From assembly GCF_039531105.1 (NCBI RefSeq), contig NZ_BAAAPK010000001.1:2108001-2172000 (forward strand): DNA of 64,000 bases, written 5' to 3'. The stretch is from Microbacterium lacus. GTDB lineage: Bacteria; Actinomycetota; Actinomycetes; Actinomycetales; Microbacteriaceae. The position numbers and the translations under genes were made by a program. This document shows positions 46,389 through 54,504 of the stretch, one piece after another (the stretch's first letter is position 1; every line of letters starts with the position of its first letter). Under the pieces are notes generated by a model. The model saw nothing but the letters and a program-made list of their open reading frames with translations, made no database searches and was not told the origin of the DNA.

Positions 46389-47098
46389 GCCGCACCGACT
46401 TCCGCGTGGACACCGAGCAGGCGGCGGGTGAGCTCCTCGTCGTCGAGGATCCCGCGAGCGGAGCCGGTATGGACGACGCGGCCGCCGCCGATCACGATCG
46501 CCGTGTCGGCGAGTCGGCGCACGACCTCGAGATTCTGCTCGACCAGGAGGATCGGCACGATACGCGACGCCTCCTGCAGCGCGTCGGCGACCTCGCCGAC
46601 GATCTTGGGGGCGAGGCCCTTCGTCGGCTCGTCCACCAGCAGCAGGCGGTTGTCATTGAGAAGGGCGCGGGCGACGGAGACCATCTGCTGCTGTCCGCCC
46701 GACAGCGTGCCGGCCATCTGAGCGCGACGCTGCACGAGGTCGGGGAAGAGCTGGTCGACGAAGTCGCGGCGCGGATTCTTTTGCCGCTCCGCGAGGGACA
46801 GGTTCTCGGCCACCGTGAGCTTCGCGAACACCTCGCGATCCTCCGGGACGTAGCCCACACCGCGCTGGACGATGCGGTGGGTGGGGAGCCCGTCGATCCG
46901 CTCGCCCGCGAGCGTGACCCGTCCGCGACGCTGGATGAGTCCGAGGATCCCCCGCAGCGTCGAGGTCTTGCCGACGCCGTTTCGACCCAGCACGGCGGTC
47001 ACGCCTGTCGCCGGCACCGTGAAGCTGACGTCTTCGACGACCTGCTGCCCGGCGATCGAGCACCGCAGGCCGGCGACCTCGAGGATGGGTGCGCTCAT
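46385..47098 (-). CDS. ABC transporter ATPase LivF-like
   Basis: The protein has 237 residues. Walker A is GRNGVGKTST, the Q-loop and signature LSGGQQQMVSVARAL, and Walker B LLLVDEPTKGLAP. The size and KGLAP motif are those of LivF. It powers uptake with the LivG-like partner. It overlaps livG by 4 nt. Confidence 0.93.
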   Translation of the reverse strand: MSAPILEVAGLRCSIAGQQVVEDVSFTVPATGVTAVLGRNGVGKTSTLRGILGLIQRRGRVTLAGERIDGLPTHRIVQRGVGYVPEDREVFAKLTVAENLSLAERQKNPRRDFVDQLFPDLVQRRAQMAGTLSGGQQQMVSVARALLNDNRLLLVDEPTKGLAPKIVGEVADALQEASRIVPILLVEQNLEVVRRLADTAIVIGGGRVVHTGSARGILDDEELTRRLLGVHAEVGAA

Positions 47099-47859
47099 GC
47101 CGCCGTCCCCAGGTAGGCGCTCTGCACGAGCGGGTCGGCCATGACCTTCTGGGGCGTGTCGTAGGCGATGATGCTGCCGAAGTACATGACGGCGACCTTG
47201 TCGACGAGACCCATCAGGACATCGATGTGATGCTCGACCATGAGAACCGTGCAGCCCGTGTCGCGCTGCATCTGCCGGATGATCTCCACCAGCCCGGGGA
47301 CGTCGCCGGAACCCACTCCCGCCATCGGCTCGTCCAGCAGCACGATCGACGCTTTCGTCACCAGAAGCACGGCGATCTCGAGTTTGCGCTTGTCGCCGTG
47401 CGAGATGTCACCGGCCGCGGTGTCGCGCTTGTGGCTGAGCCCTACGGCAGCGAGGCCGTCCAGGGCCACCCGGGTGGCGGCATCCGATCTGCGGGGGAAG
47501 TGGAACAGGCTGTAGTCCCCGCCGAGCGCCACCTGTGCGGCGAGTCGGACGTTCTCGAGCACGCTCAATCGCGGAAACAGGCTCGACGTCTGGAAAGTGC
47601 GCCCCAGTCCCGCCCGCGCCCGTGCGGGCACCGAGCTCGTCGTGACGTCGACGCCGTCCATCAGGACCCGGCCCGCCGTGGGCTTCATGAGGCCGGAGAC
47701 GACGTTGAACAGCGTCGTCTTGCCGGCGCCGTTGGGTCCGATGACCCCGACCAGCGAGCCGGCGGCGACATCGAGTTCGACATCCTTGAGGATCGTCGCA
47801 CCGCCGATCTGCAGGCCGAGGGCCTGGATCTTCAGCGCGGACGGGACAGGGGCGCCCAT
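47095..47859 (-). CDS. ABC transporter ATPase LivG-like
   Basis: The protein has 254 residues. Walker A is GPNGAGKTTLFNVVSGL, the signature ISHGDKRKLEIAVLL, and Walker B VLLDEPMAGVGSGD, the Gly-rich form typical of LivG. It is the first ATPase of the operon, 12 bp after the binding-protein gene. Confidence 0.93.
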   Translation of the reverse strand: MGAPVPSALKIQALGLQIGGATILKDVELDVAAGSLVGVIGPNGAGKTTLFNVVSGLMKPTAGRVLMDGVDVTTSSVPARARAGLGRTFQTSSLFPRLSVLENVRLAAQVALGGDYSLFHFPRRSDAATRVALDGLAAVGLSHKRDTAAGDISHGDKRKLEIAVLLVTKASIVLLDEPMAGVGSGDVPGLVEIIRQMQRDTGCTVLMVEHHIDVLMGLVDKVAVMYFGSIIAYDTPQKVMADPLVQSAYLGTAA

Positions 47860-47871
47860 GGTACGCGCGAC

Positions 47872-49077
47872 CTACTTCGCCGCAGCGGGCGGGGCGACCT
47901 CGTCGGCGGTGGCCGTATCGACGAGTTCGGGGACGAACGCGTCACCGTCTGCGACGAGCTTCGCCTGGTACATCTCCTGGATGAGGGCGTGGTCCTCCGC
48001 GCGCACGGTCATCGCACCCTTGGGACCGTCGAACTCGAAGCCCTCGAGCGCAGCGATCATCGCATCGACGTCGCCCTTGCCCTCTTCGATCGCGTGCACG
48101 ATCATGATCGCCGCGTTGAAGCCGTCAGGGCTGAACAGGTCGGGGGTGCCCCCTTCCGCCTCGATCGCCTCGATCATCGCGGTGTTGACGTCGTTGTCGT
48201 TCGCCCCGGGGAAGTAGTGGTTCAGGAAGCTGATCTTCTCGGATGCCTCGCCGTACGCCCCGAACGTCGCCGAGTCGCCGAGTCCGGTGACGACCGGAAT
48301 CTCGTCCAGGACGCCCTGCTGGCTCATCGCCTGCCACATCGCGCCGGAGGTCGCCCCCGCCCAGGCCACGAACACGAGGTCCGGGCTGCCGGCGAGCACC
48401 TGCTGGGCGAACGGCGTGAATTCGGTCACATCCTCCGCGACGAGCACCGAGTCCACGGTCGCTCCCTTCGCACCCAGGATCGCCTTCACTGCTGCTTCGT
48501 TTCCCTGCCCGAACGCATTGTTCTGGGCGAGGACGGTGATCTTCTTGCCCTCGAGGTCGTCGAGGAACGTGCCCGCGGTCGCGACGTCCTGCGCGCTCTG
48601 TCGACCGGAGCGGAACGTGTAGTCGTTCACACCGGTGATCGCATCGGCCGCCGCGGGCCCCGAGACGAAGAGCACCTTGTTCTGCGCGGCCTGCTCGGCC
48701 ACAGCGAGGGCGACACCCGAGGATGCACTGCCGCCGATGATGGTGACGCCCGAGCCGATAAGCTCCTTGACGGCGGTGACGGCCTTGTCGGGATCTCCTG
48801 CGTCGTCCTTGTACTCGACGACGATCTTCGTCCCGGCGACCTCGTCCGTGCCGTCGGTCGCGTAATCGAGACCGGCCTTGAACCCGTCGAGGTACTGCTT
48901 GCCGTAGCCCGCGAGCGGACCCGTCTCGCTCGTGACCATACCGACGGTGATCTCGGCCGGGCCACCGGACTCCTCGGTCGCGCCGCCGCTCGGCGCCGTC
49001 TGCGGTGCGCAGGCCGCCAGGGCGAGCGCGGCCGTGGCGATCACGGACCCCAGGAGAAACTTCTTCGTAACCCGCAT
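47872..49077 (-). CDS. ABC transporter substrate-binding lipoprotein (LivK/amide-binding type)
   Basis: The protein has 401 residues. The lipoprotein signal MRVTKKFLLGSVIATAALAL ends in LAAC (Cys23). The mature protein has the periplasmic-binding fold of the Peripla_BP_6 group: ITVGMVTSETGPLAGYGKQYLDGFKAGLDYA and VTIIGGSASSGVALAVAEQAAQ. The ligand is an acid or amide; from the operon, a short hydroxy or keto acid is likely (inference). Start 49077 has AAAGG 7 nt upstream. It is first in the operon behind a regulated promoter. Confidence 0.92.
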   Translation of the reverse strand: MRVTKKFLLGSVIATAALALAACAPQTAPSGGATEESGGPAEITVGMVTSETGPLAGYGKQYLDGFKAGLDYATDGTDEVAGTKIVVEYKDDAGDPDKAVTAVKELIGSGVTIIGGSASSGVALAVAEQAAQNKVLFVSGPAAADAITGVNDYTFRSGRQSAQDVATAGTFLDDLEGKKITVLAQNNAFGQGNEAAVKAILGAKGATVDSVLVAEDVTEFTPFAQQVLAGSPDLVFVAWAGATSGAMWQAMSQQGVLDEIPVVTGLGDSATFGAYGEASEKISFLNHYFPGANDNDVNTAMIEAIEAEGGTPDLFSPDGFNAAIMIVHAIEEGKGDVDAMIAALEGFEFDGPKGAMTVRAEDHALIQEMYQAKLVADGDAFVPELVDTATADEVAPPAAAK

Positions 49078-49106
49078 GTGCGTGCCTTTCACCATTGGAA
49101 GGGATC

Positions 49107-49128
49107 TACCTGAAACCTGATTCAGGTA
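49107..49128 (-). promoter_or_regulatory. Operator TACCTGAA-N6-TTCAGGTA at the operon start site
   Basis: A perfect 8-bp inverted repeat with a 6-nt centre begins at about +1 of the predicted transcript. It fits a TetR dimer, probably the operon's own TetR. Confidence 0.65.
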
Positions 49129-49134
49129 CTCGCT

Positions 49135-49163
49135 ACGTTACGAAAGAGGACGACCGCTGTCAA
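49135..49163 (-). promoter_or_regulatory. Promoter of the nine-gene importer operon (TTGACA-N17-TAACGT)
   Basis: A consensus -35 TTGACA (49158-49163) and -10 TAACGT (49135-49140) are 17 bp apart on the minus strand, with the ATG about 60 nt downstream. Confidence 0.75.
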
Positions 49164-49196
49164 TGCGACGCCGTCACAGCTCTCGGAGCCACACAC

Positions 49197-49222
49197 ATAC
49201 CTACGGTATATACTTGAGGTAT
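49197..49222 (+). promoter_or_regulatory. MarR operator ATACCT..AGGTAT over promoter and start codon
   Basis: The arms ATACCT (49197-49202) and AGGTAT (49217-49222) enclose the -10 box TATACT (49209-49214) and the start codon, so MarR binding would block its own leaderless promoter. Confidence 0.55.
49209..49214 (+). promoter_or_regulatory. -10 box TATACT of leaderless marR gene
   Basis: TATACT lies 6 nt before the ATG at 49221. A GAGG is only 1 nt from the ATG, too near to act as a ribosome-binding site. Confidence 0.55.
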
Positions 49223-49652
49223 GACTCACTCCGAAGATCTGCGGAACCTGGTGGTGGCCGCGCACGCCCTGACCCGGATCGCTGCGCAGGAAACGCGCAA
49301 TGAGACGCCCGCCGCCCAGTGGCGGACCCTCACGATCCTCCGCGAGAACGGGCCGTTGCGTCTGGGCGAACTCGCCTCACTCAGTCGCGTCACCCAGCCG
49401 GGCATGACTCGTCTGGTCGGCGCGATGACGGAGGCCGGGCTCGTGCGGAAGTCGACGGATGCCGAGGACTCGCGTGTCACGCGGGTGGAGGTGACCGACT
49501 TCGGAGTCTCCGCGCTGGAAGCATGGATGTCCCAGCTCACGGACGCCCTGGCTCCGCACTTCTCCGATCTGGATGACCGGGACTGGGAGGCGCTGAGCCG
49601 CACCGCCGGCATCCTCGCCCGCAAGACCGGCGCGGCGGAGCTCGCCCGATGA
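49221..49652 (+). CDS. MarR-family regulator
   Basis: The protein has 143 residues. The winged helix TLTILRENGPLRLGELASLS, then RVTQPGMTRLVGAMTEAGLVRK, and wing DAEDSRVTRVEVTD are typical MarR. It probably represses itself and the MFS gene that it overlaps by 4 nt, and responds to a drug-like ligand. The start is set by its leaderless promoter. Confidence 0.9.
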   Translation: MTHSEDLRNLVVAAHALTRIAAQETRNETPAAQWRTLTILRENGPLRLGELASLSRVTQPGMTRLVGAMTEAGLVRKSTDAEDSRVTRVEVTDFGVSALEAWMSQLTDALAPHFSDLDDRDWEALSRTAGILARKTGAAELAR

Positions 49653-50884
49653 CCCGCGCACAGACGAGCCAGGCCCCCAGCGTGTGGCGGCAGCCGGTGA
49701 GGGTGTGGGCCGTCGCGTTCGCGTGCGTCGTCGCTTTCATGGGCATCGGCCTGGTCGACCCCATCCTCCCGGCGATCGCCGACCAGCTCCAGGCGAGCCC
49801 CGTCGAGACGGAACTCCTGTTCACGAGCTACTTGCTGGTGACCGGTCTGGCGATGCTCGTGACGAGCTTCGTCTCCAGTCGCATCGGCGCGAAGGCCACA
49901 CTTCTGATCGGACTGGCCCTCATCCTGGTCTTCGCACTCGCGTGCGCGCTCAGCAGCAGCGTCGATGCGGTCATCGGCTTCCGCGCCGGGTGGGGACTGG
50001 GCAACGCCCTGTTCATCTCCACAGCGCTCGCCACGATCGTGGGCGCCGCAGCCGGCGGCAGCGGCGCGGCGATCGTGCTCTACGAGGCGGCTCTGGGCCT
50101 CGGCATCGCGATCGGTCCTCTTCTCGGCGGACTTCTCGGCTCGGTGAGCTGGCGAGGCCCGTTCTTCGGTGTCGCTGCGCTCATGGCGATCGCCCTGATC
50201 GGGGTGTCAGTGCTCCTGAAGGGCGACGAAGGACCTCGGACGCCCACGCGCCTGAGCGCGCCGCTGCGCGCTCTCCGTCACCCCGCGCTCGCACTCCTCG
50301 CCGCGGCAGCCCTGTTCTACAACATCGGCTTCTTCGTCCTGCTGGCGTTCTCGCCGTTCCCGCTCGGCTTCTCCGCGCTCGGCATCGGGCTCACGTTCTT
50401 CGGATGGGGGGTGGCGCTCGCGATCTCGAGCGTATGGGTCGCTCCCCTGCTGACTCGACGTATGTCGCGGACCGGTGTGCTGCTGCTCGTCCTGCCGCTG
50501 CTCGTGCTCGACCTGGTCGCCGCGGGCCTGGTGGTCACCTCCCCCGCCGCACTCGTGGCGTGCATCGTCGCGGGCGGATTCCTGCTCGGGATCGTGAACA
50601 CCGTGCTGACGGAATCCGTGATGGAGGCGACCGACCTGCCGCGCTCCGTCGCGTCGTCGGCCTACTCCGCGGTGCGGTTCCTCGGTGGCGCCGCCGCTCC
50701 CCCGGTCGCGGCGCTGCTGTGGCACCTGGCAGGTCCCACCGTGCCCTATCTGTTCGCAGCGGCGTCGGTTCTGATCGCCGTGGTGATCATCGCCGTCGGA
50801 CGGGGGCTGCTCGCCGGAGTCGACGGGCGTGCGGCCGATGCGGCGGACGAGGGGGCGGCCGTCCTGGTCGGCGACGCCGCGTGA
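49649..50884 (+). CDS. MFS efflux transporter (DHA1 type)
   Basis: The protein has 411 residues and about 12 helices. It starts VWAVAFACVVAFMGIGLVDPILPAIADQL, with motif D1-like LVDPILPAIA, and motif C ALGLGIAIGPLLGGLLG in helix 5, a mark of drug/proton antiporters. It forms a two-gene operon with the MarR regulator (ATGA overlap). Confidence 0.88.
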   Translation: MTRAQTSQAPSVWRQPVRVWAVAFACVVAFMGIGLVDPILPAIADQLQASPVETELLFTSYLLVTGLAMLVTSFVSSRIGAKATLLIGLALILVFALACALSSSVDAVIGFRAGWGLGNALFISTALATIVGAAAGGSGAAIVLYEAALGLGIAIGPLLGGLLGSVSWRGPFFGVAALMAIALIGVSVLLKGDEGPRTPTRLSAPLRALRHPALALLAAAALFYNIGFFVLLAFSPFPLGFSALGIGLTFFGWGVALAISSVWVAPLLTRRMSRTGVLLLVLPLLVLDLVAAGLVVTSPAALVACIVAGGFLLGIVNTVLTESVMEATDLPRSVASSAYSAVRFLGGAAAPPVAALLWHLAGPTVPYLFAAASVLIAVVIIAVGRGLLAGVDGRAADAADEGAAVLVGDAA

Positions 50885-50905
50885 GTCGAATCCGGCCCGT
50901 GGGGA

Positions 50906-50928
50906 CGCCCGCTCAGCGCTTGCGGGCG
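50906..50928. terminator. Hairpin between convergent MFS and rnhA
   Basis: CGCCCGC and GCGGGCG form a 7-bp stem that spans the rnhA stop codon. Weak evidence for termination. Confidence 0.35.
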
Positions 50929-51458
50929 GGCTTGTCCTCGCCGGAGCGCGGCGCATCCACGCTCACGTCGATCCGCTCCTGACCGCGGTCGGTGGACCAC
51001 ACCGACGCGAGGCCGCGGTTGCCGTGCTGCGAGGCCCGGACGGCCCGCTCGTCGGCCCAGCCGTTCAGGCGGTGGCCGGCGTGTCCGCGCACGTGCTCGA
51101 ACGTGACGTCGGGCAGTCCTGCCGCCCGCCGCGCGTCGCGGGCCTCGATGAGCGCCTCCAGGATGTCGACGTTCTTCGTCGGCTCCTTGGCACTGGTCTT
51201 CCAGCCCCGGCGACGGTGCGCGTCCATCCAGGACTGGTAGGTGTTGATCGCGTACATGGAGTCGGCCTGGATGTGCAGGTTCTCGACGTCGGCGTTGTCG
51301 CGGATCGCGTTGAGCACCGCGAGGAGTTCGCCGATGTTGTTCGTGCCGTCCTCGAGCGAACCCGCCGCCCAGCGACCGTCCTCACCGACCCACGCCCAGC
51401 CCGTCGGACCCGGATTGCGCATGCAGGCGCCGTCGGTCGCGACCGTGTAAGAGCTCAT
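50913..51458 (-). CDS. rnhA: Ribonuclease HI
   Basis: The protein has 181 residues. Catalytic acidic residues are D9 (VATDGACMRNPGP), E44 (TNNIGELLAV), D66 (IQADSMYAIN) and the final Asp in NGWADERAVRASQ. It degrades RNA in RNA:DNA hybrids. The only ATG that keeps D9 is at 51458, and its A is the last base of the tRNA-Lys CCA end, so a separate leader is impossible. The acceptor strand GGGGG lies 6 nt before the ATG. Confidence 0.92.
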   Translation of the reverse strand: MSSYTVATDGACMRNPGPTGWAWVGEDGRWAAGSLEDGTNNIGELLAVLNAIRDNADVENLHIQADSMYAINTYQSWMDAHRRRGWKTSAKEPTKNVDILEALIEARDARRAAGLPDVTFEHVRGHAGHRLNGWADERAVRASQHGNRGLASVWSTDRGQERIDVSVDAPRSGEDKPARKR

Positions 51459-51533
51459 GGTGCACCCCCTGGGACTTGAACCCAGAACCCACTGATTAAG
51501 AGTCAGTTGCTCTGCCGATTGAGCTAGAGGTGC
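51458..51533 (-). tRNA. tRNA-Lys (anticodon CTT), CCA encoded
   Basis: On the minus strand GCACCTC pairs with GGGGTGC, followed by A-CCA. Anticodon loop CTCTTAA gives CTT; T-arm CTGGG-TTCAAGT-CCCAG. Its last base is the first base of the rnhA start codon. Confidence 0.95.
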
Positions 51534-51613
51534 GTGATCCGCATGAGGCGAACCGAGGGTCAACGTTACCATCACGATCCGCCGACCCGGAAATCGAGGC
51601 GACACCGCGCGGT

Positions 51614-51619
51614 TAGGCT
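51614..51619 (+). promoter_or_regulatory. -10 box TAGGCT of leaderless hisN-type gene
   Basis: TAGGCT lies 7 nt before the GTG at 51627. Confidence 0.5.
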
Positions 51620-51626
51620 GGTCGAC

Positions 51627-52469
51627 GTGACCTCCCCCTCCCGCCCGGTCTCGTTCGATGCGCCCTTCGAAGGCGATCTCCAGGCCGATCTCGACCTCGC
51701 ACTCCGGCTCGCCGACGCCGCGGATGCGGCATCCATGTCGCGCTTCGACGCGGCCGATCTGGACGTCGCGGTGAAGCCGGATGCGTCCCACGTCACCGAG
51801 GCGGACCTCGCCACGGAACGCGAGCTCCGCCGCGTCCTCGCGGCGGAGCGCCCTGCCGACGGCGTGTTCGGCGAGGAGTACGGGACGAGCGGCGACAGTG
51901 CGCGCCAGTGGATCATCGACCCGATCGACGGCACCGCGAACTACCTCAAGGGCATCCCGATGTGGACGACCCTGATCGCCCTGGCGATCGACGGCGTGCC
52001 GCGCGTGGGTGTCGCGAGCCAGCCGGCCCTCGGACGCCGGTGGTGGGCGGCGAAGGGCCTGGGCGCGTGGACGAACACACCCGACGGCGGCGTCGCTCCT
52101 CTCGCCGTCTCGGCTGTCTCGACCCTGGCCGAGGCGAGTGTGAGCTTCCAGAGCATCCGTCAGTGGGATGACGCCGGTCAGCTGGATGCCGTCATCCGGC
52201 TCTCCCGCGCCGTGTGGCGCGATCGCGGCTACGGCGACGCGTGGCCGTACATGCTCCTGGCCGAGGGCCGCCTCGAGTTCGTCGCCGAGTTCGGCGTGAA
52301 GGAGTACGACATCGCCGCGCTCGTGCCGATCATCACCGAAGCGGGGGGCCGGTTCACCTCGTTCGCCGGCCGCGACTCGCTCTCCGAGCGTTCCTCACTG
52401 GCGACGAACGGAGTGCTTCACACGGAGTTCCTCGACCTGCTCCACGCGAAGACGGAGGCTCCCGCATGA
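51627..52469 (+). CDS. Inositol-monophosphatase-family phosphatase, HisN-type
   Basis: The protein has 280 residues. Metal-site motifs are FGEEYG (Glu), WIIDPIDGTANYLKGIP (Asp, Asp) and YGDAWPYMLLAEGRLEFV with the downstream Asp in KEYDIAALVPIITEAGG. The closest known group is histidinol-phosphate phosphatase HisN of actinobacteria; myo-inositol phosphatase is the alternative. The GTG start is supported by the promoter. It overlaps the lipoprotein gene by 4 nt. Confidence 0.85.
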   Translation: MTSPSRPVSFDAPFEGDLQADLDLALRLADAADAASMSRFDAADLDVAVKPDASHVTEADLATERELRRVLAAERPADGVFGEEYGTSGDSARQWIIDPIDGTANYLKGIPMWTTLIALAIDGVPRVGVASQPALGRRWWAAKGLGAWTNTPDGGVAPLAVSAVSTLAEASVSFQSIRQWDDAGQLDAVIRLSRAVWRDRGYGDAWPYMLLAEGRLEFVAEFGVKEYDIAALVPIITEAGGRFTSFAGRDSLSERSSLATNGVLHTEFLDLLHAKTEAPA

Positions 52470-53029
52470 CCCGCCGCCGCACCTTCTTCGGATCCTCGCT
52501 CCTGCTCACGGCGGGAGTGCTCGTGCTGACCGCCTGCGCGGGGTCCACCGAGGCCGGACCGCCCCCGAGCCCGCAACCGGTCGCGACCTCGCCGACGCCC
52601 ACACCCTCCGTGACGGCGACGACCGAGCCGCTCGGAGATCCGACGTGCGAGACGATCATCCCCGCGGCGACGGTGGAGGATTTCGGCAGCGTCGGATGGA
52701 CCGTCCGCGCCGAGCCTTTCCGCATCGGCGAGCAGGAGCTCGAGGGCGGCGTCCAGTGTGTCTGGGGAGACTTCACGACCGCGACCGACCACGTCCAGAT
52801 CTACGGCTGGGCCCCGATCTCGGCGGAGGCCGCGGATGACGCTCAGGACGAGCTCGTCGCACTCGGCTGGCGCGTCGAGGAGTCGCCGGAGGGACTGATC
52901 GTCACCGAGAGCGCCGACACGACGGTCGCCACGGACGGCGACGGTTACGGCCTCACCTACCTGTTCGGTGACGGCTGGGTGAAATACGCCGACACCAAGC
53001 AGGGCCTGCTGCTGGTCACCTGGGGCTGA
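52466..53029 (+). CDS. Secreted lipoprotein, unknown function
   Basis: The protein has 187 residues. Signal RRRTFFGSSLLLTAGVLVLTAC gives a lipobox LTAC (Cys about 24), followed by a Pro/Ser/Thr-rich linker and a small domain with a Cys pair (DPTCETII..GVQCVWGDF). I do not recognise the family. It is coupled to the phosphatase (ATGA). Confidence 0.7.
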   Translation: MTRRRTFFGSSLLLTAGVLVLTACAGSTEAGPPPSPQPVATSPTPTPSVTATTEPLGDPTCETIIPAATVEDFGSVGWTVRAEPFRIGEQELEGGVQCVWGDFTTATDHVQIYGWAPISAEAADDAQDELVALGWRVEESPEGLIVTESADTTVATDGDGYGLTYLFGDGWVKYADTKQGLLLVTWG

Positions 53030-53031
53030 GC

Positions 53032-53071
53032 CGCGCCGCGGCCGTCCGCGCCGCGGCCGTCCGCGCCGCGG
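53032..53071. repeat. 15-bp GC tandem repeat, 2.7 copies
   Basis: The unit CGCGCCGCGGCCGTC occurs at 53032, 53047 and partly at 53062, filling the gap between two convergent genes. Confidence 0.85.
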
Positions 53072-53875
53072 TCAGAGGAACGTGAGCTCACCTCGGACGA
53101 TCGAGTCACCCGAGTGCGTGGGGTCGCCGTCCACCGGCTCCTGCGACACGTCCACCAGCACGTAGTCGCGCAGATCCACATCCGCCGGGACCGCGAACGT
53201 CTGCTCCTCGCCGTCCATGACGCCCAGACTCACGAGCGCCGACGCGTCGGCGGTGATGAGCCACACTTCACGGAACGTGTCGGGAGCGGCATCCGCGTCG
53301 ACCTTCACCCGCACGGCGAACGTCCCGTCGGGACGCTCCTCCACGACGGCGGCACCGACGGCGTCGGGGTGGTCGGGGAACGGATCCAAAGTGGCCTCGG
53401 CGACTTCGGTGAGCCCGGAGCCCTGGTTGATCGCCCAGACACCGAGACTGACGCCGGCGACGAGGACGACGGATGCCGCAAGGGCGAAGAGTCGGGTCAT
53501 CAGACGCCGGCGTGGCGGCGCGGCGTCGTGCGCCGGCTGCGGTTCGACGGGAGACGACCCGGGATCCAGGGGGAGCGCGGAGCGTGCATCGACGGGCGCG
53601 GGCTGTGCAGCCGCCGCGGGCGCGGACTCCTCCGCCCCGTCGAGTACGCGGGTGCCCAATCCGAGTTCGCTGGAGATCCGGGCCCACACGGCCTCGGGCG
53701 GCGACTCCAGGTCGCCGATGTCGATGCTGGCCCGACCGGCGACGGCGACGTGGCGCAATGCGGCCAGGTCATCGACGCATGCGGCGCAATCGGCCAGATG
53801 CTCGGTCTCGCTCGCGGTAGCGACAGGCTCACCCATCGCGAACAGGGCGAGTCTCTCGGGATCAATGTGCGGCAT
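53072..53875 (-). CDS. Anti-sigma factor, zinc-binding (RskA-like)
   Basis: The protein has 267 residues. The N-terminal zinc anti-sigma domain has H26-x3-C30-x2-C33 (EHLADCAACVDD). One membrane helix is at about 129-149, and the outer domain (DVDADAAPDTFREVWLITAD..VPADVDLRDYVLVDVSQEP) matches the RskA C-terminal domain. It holds the neighbouring sigma factor at the membrane until proteolysis. Its start overlaps the sigma gene by 14 nt. Confidence 0.92.
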   Translation of the reverse strand: MPHIDPERLALFAMGEPVATASETEHLADCAACVDDLAALRHVAVAGRASIDIGDLESPPEAVWARISSELGLGTRVLDGAEESAPAAAAQPAPVDARSALPLDPGSSPVEPQPAHDAAPPRRRLMTRLFALAASVVLVAGVSLGVWAINQGSGLTEVAEATLDPFPDHPDAVGAAVVEERPDGTFAVRVKVDADAAPDTFREVWLITADASALVSLGVMDGEEQTFAVPADVDLRDYVLVDVSQEPVDGDPTHSGDSIVRGELTFL

Positions 53876-54443
53876 GTGTCACCTCCAGTCGAGTGCGCAT
53901 TCTTTCCAGACTTCGTCGTATGTGGCTTTTCACGGTCCCCAGCGGCATGTCGAGGCGGCGGGAGATCTCCTGATGGGTCAGATCGTCGAAGAAGGCCATC
54001 CTCATCACCCGCCGGGCGTCGGGTTCGAGCCGCTCCATCTCCTGTGCGACCAGGACCGTTTCGCCGAGGTCGACTTCGTCGGTGACCAGATCGTCAGGCC
54101 GGGTGACGCGTTGGAGCTGCTCTTGCAGAGCACGCACGCGTGCGCGCGCCTCGTGCGTGTCGGCGATCCGGCGCTTCGCTATCGCGACGATCCACGTCGA
54201 CAGGCGCGCCCGCGACGGGTCGAAGGACGCGCGCGACGTCCACGCCGAGACGAAGGTCTTCTGCGTGACGTCCTCCGCATCGGTTCGGTCGCCGAGCGAG
54301 CGAAGAGCGAGGGTGAACACCACGGGCGACCATCGGCGATAGACATGCTCGAGTGCGCGTTCGTCACCCGTGATGAACCGGGCGTCCCACGCCGCTTCGG
54401 CGTCGGCGCTTTCGCTCGCCGCAGCCGCGTCCTTAGCGCTCAC
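53862..54443 (-). CDS. ECF sigma factor (SigK-like)
   Basis: The protein has 193 residues. Region 2 is TLALRSLGDRTDAEDVTQKTFVSAW and region 4 is LTHQEISRRLDMPLGTVKSHIRRSLERMR. It directs RNA polymerase to a small regulon, released from the anti-sigma factor encoded next door. GTG at 54443 has GGAGG 8 nt upstream and leaves 61 bp to the sortase stop. An ATG at 54578 would overlap the sortase gene and add low-complexity residues. Confidence 0.9.
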   Translation of the reverse strand: MSAKDAAAASESADAEAAWDARFITGDERALEHVYRRWSPVVFTLALRSLGDRTDAEDVTQKTFVSAWTSRASFDPSRARLSTWIVAIAKRRIADTHEARARVRALQEQLQRVTRPDDLVTDEVDLGETVLVAQEMERLEPDARRVMRMAFFDDLTHQEISRRLDMPLGTVKSHIRRSLERMRTRLEVTHAAH

Positions 54444-54504
54444 CCGAAGCGCCTCCGTTCTCCGCTCGTCATCCCGATCGTGCCCGACATCCTGCGCGGG
54501 CCGG

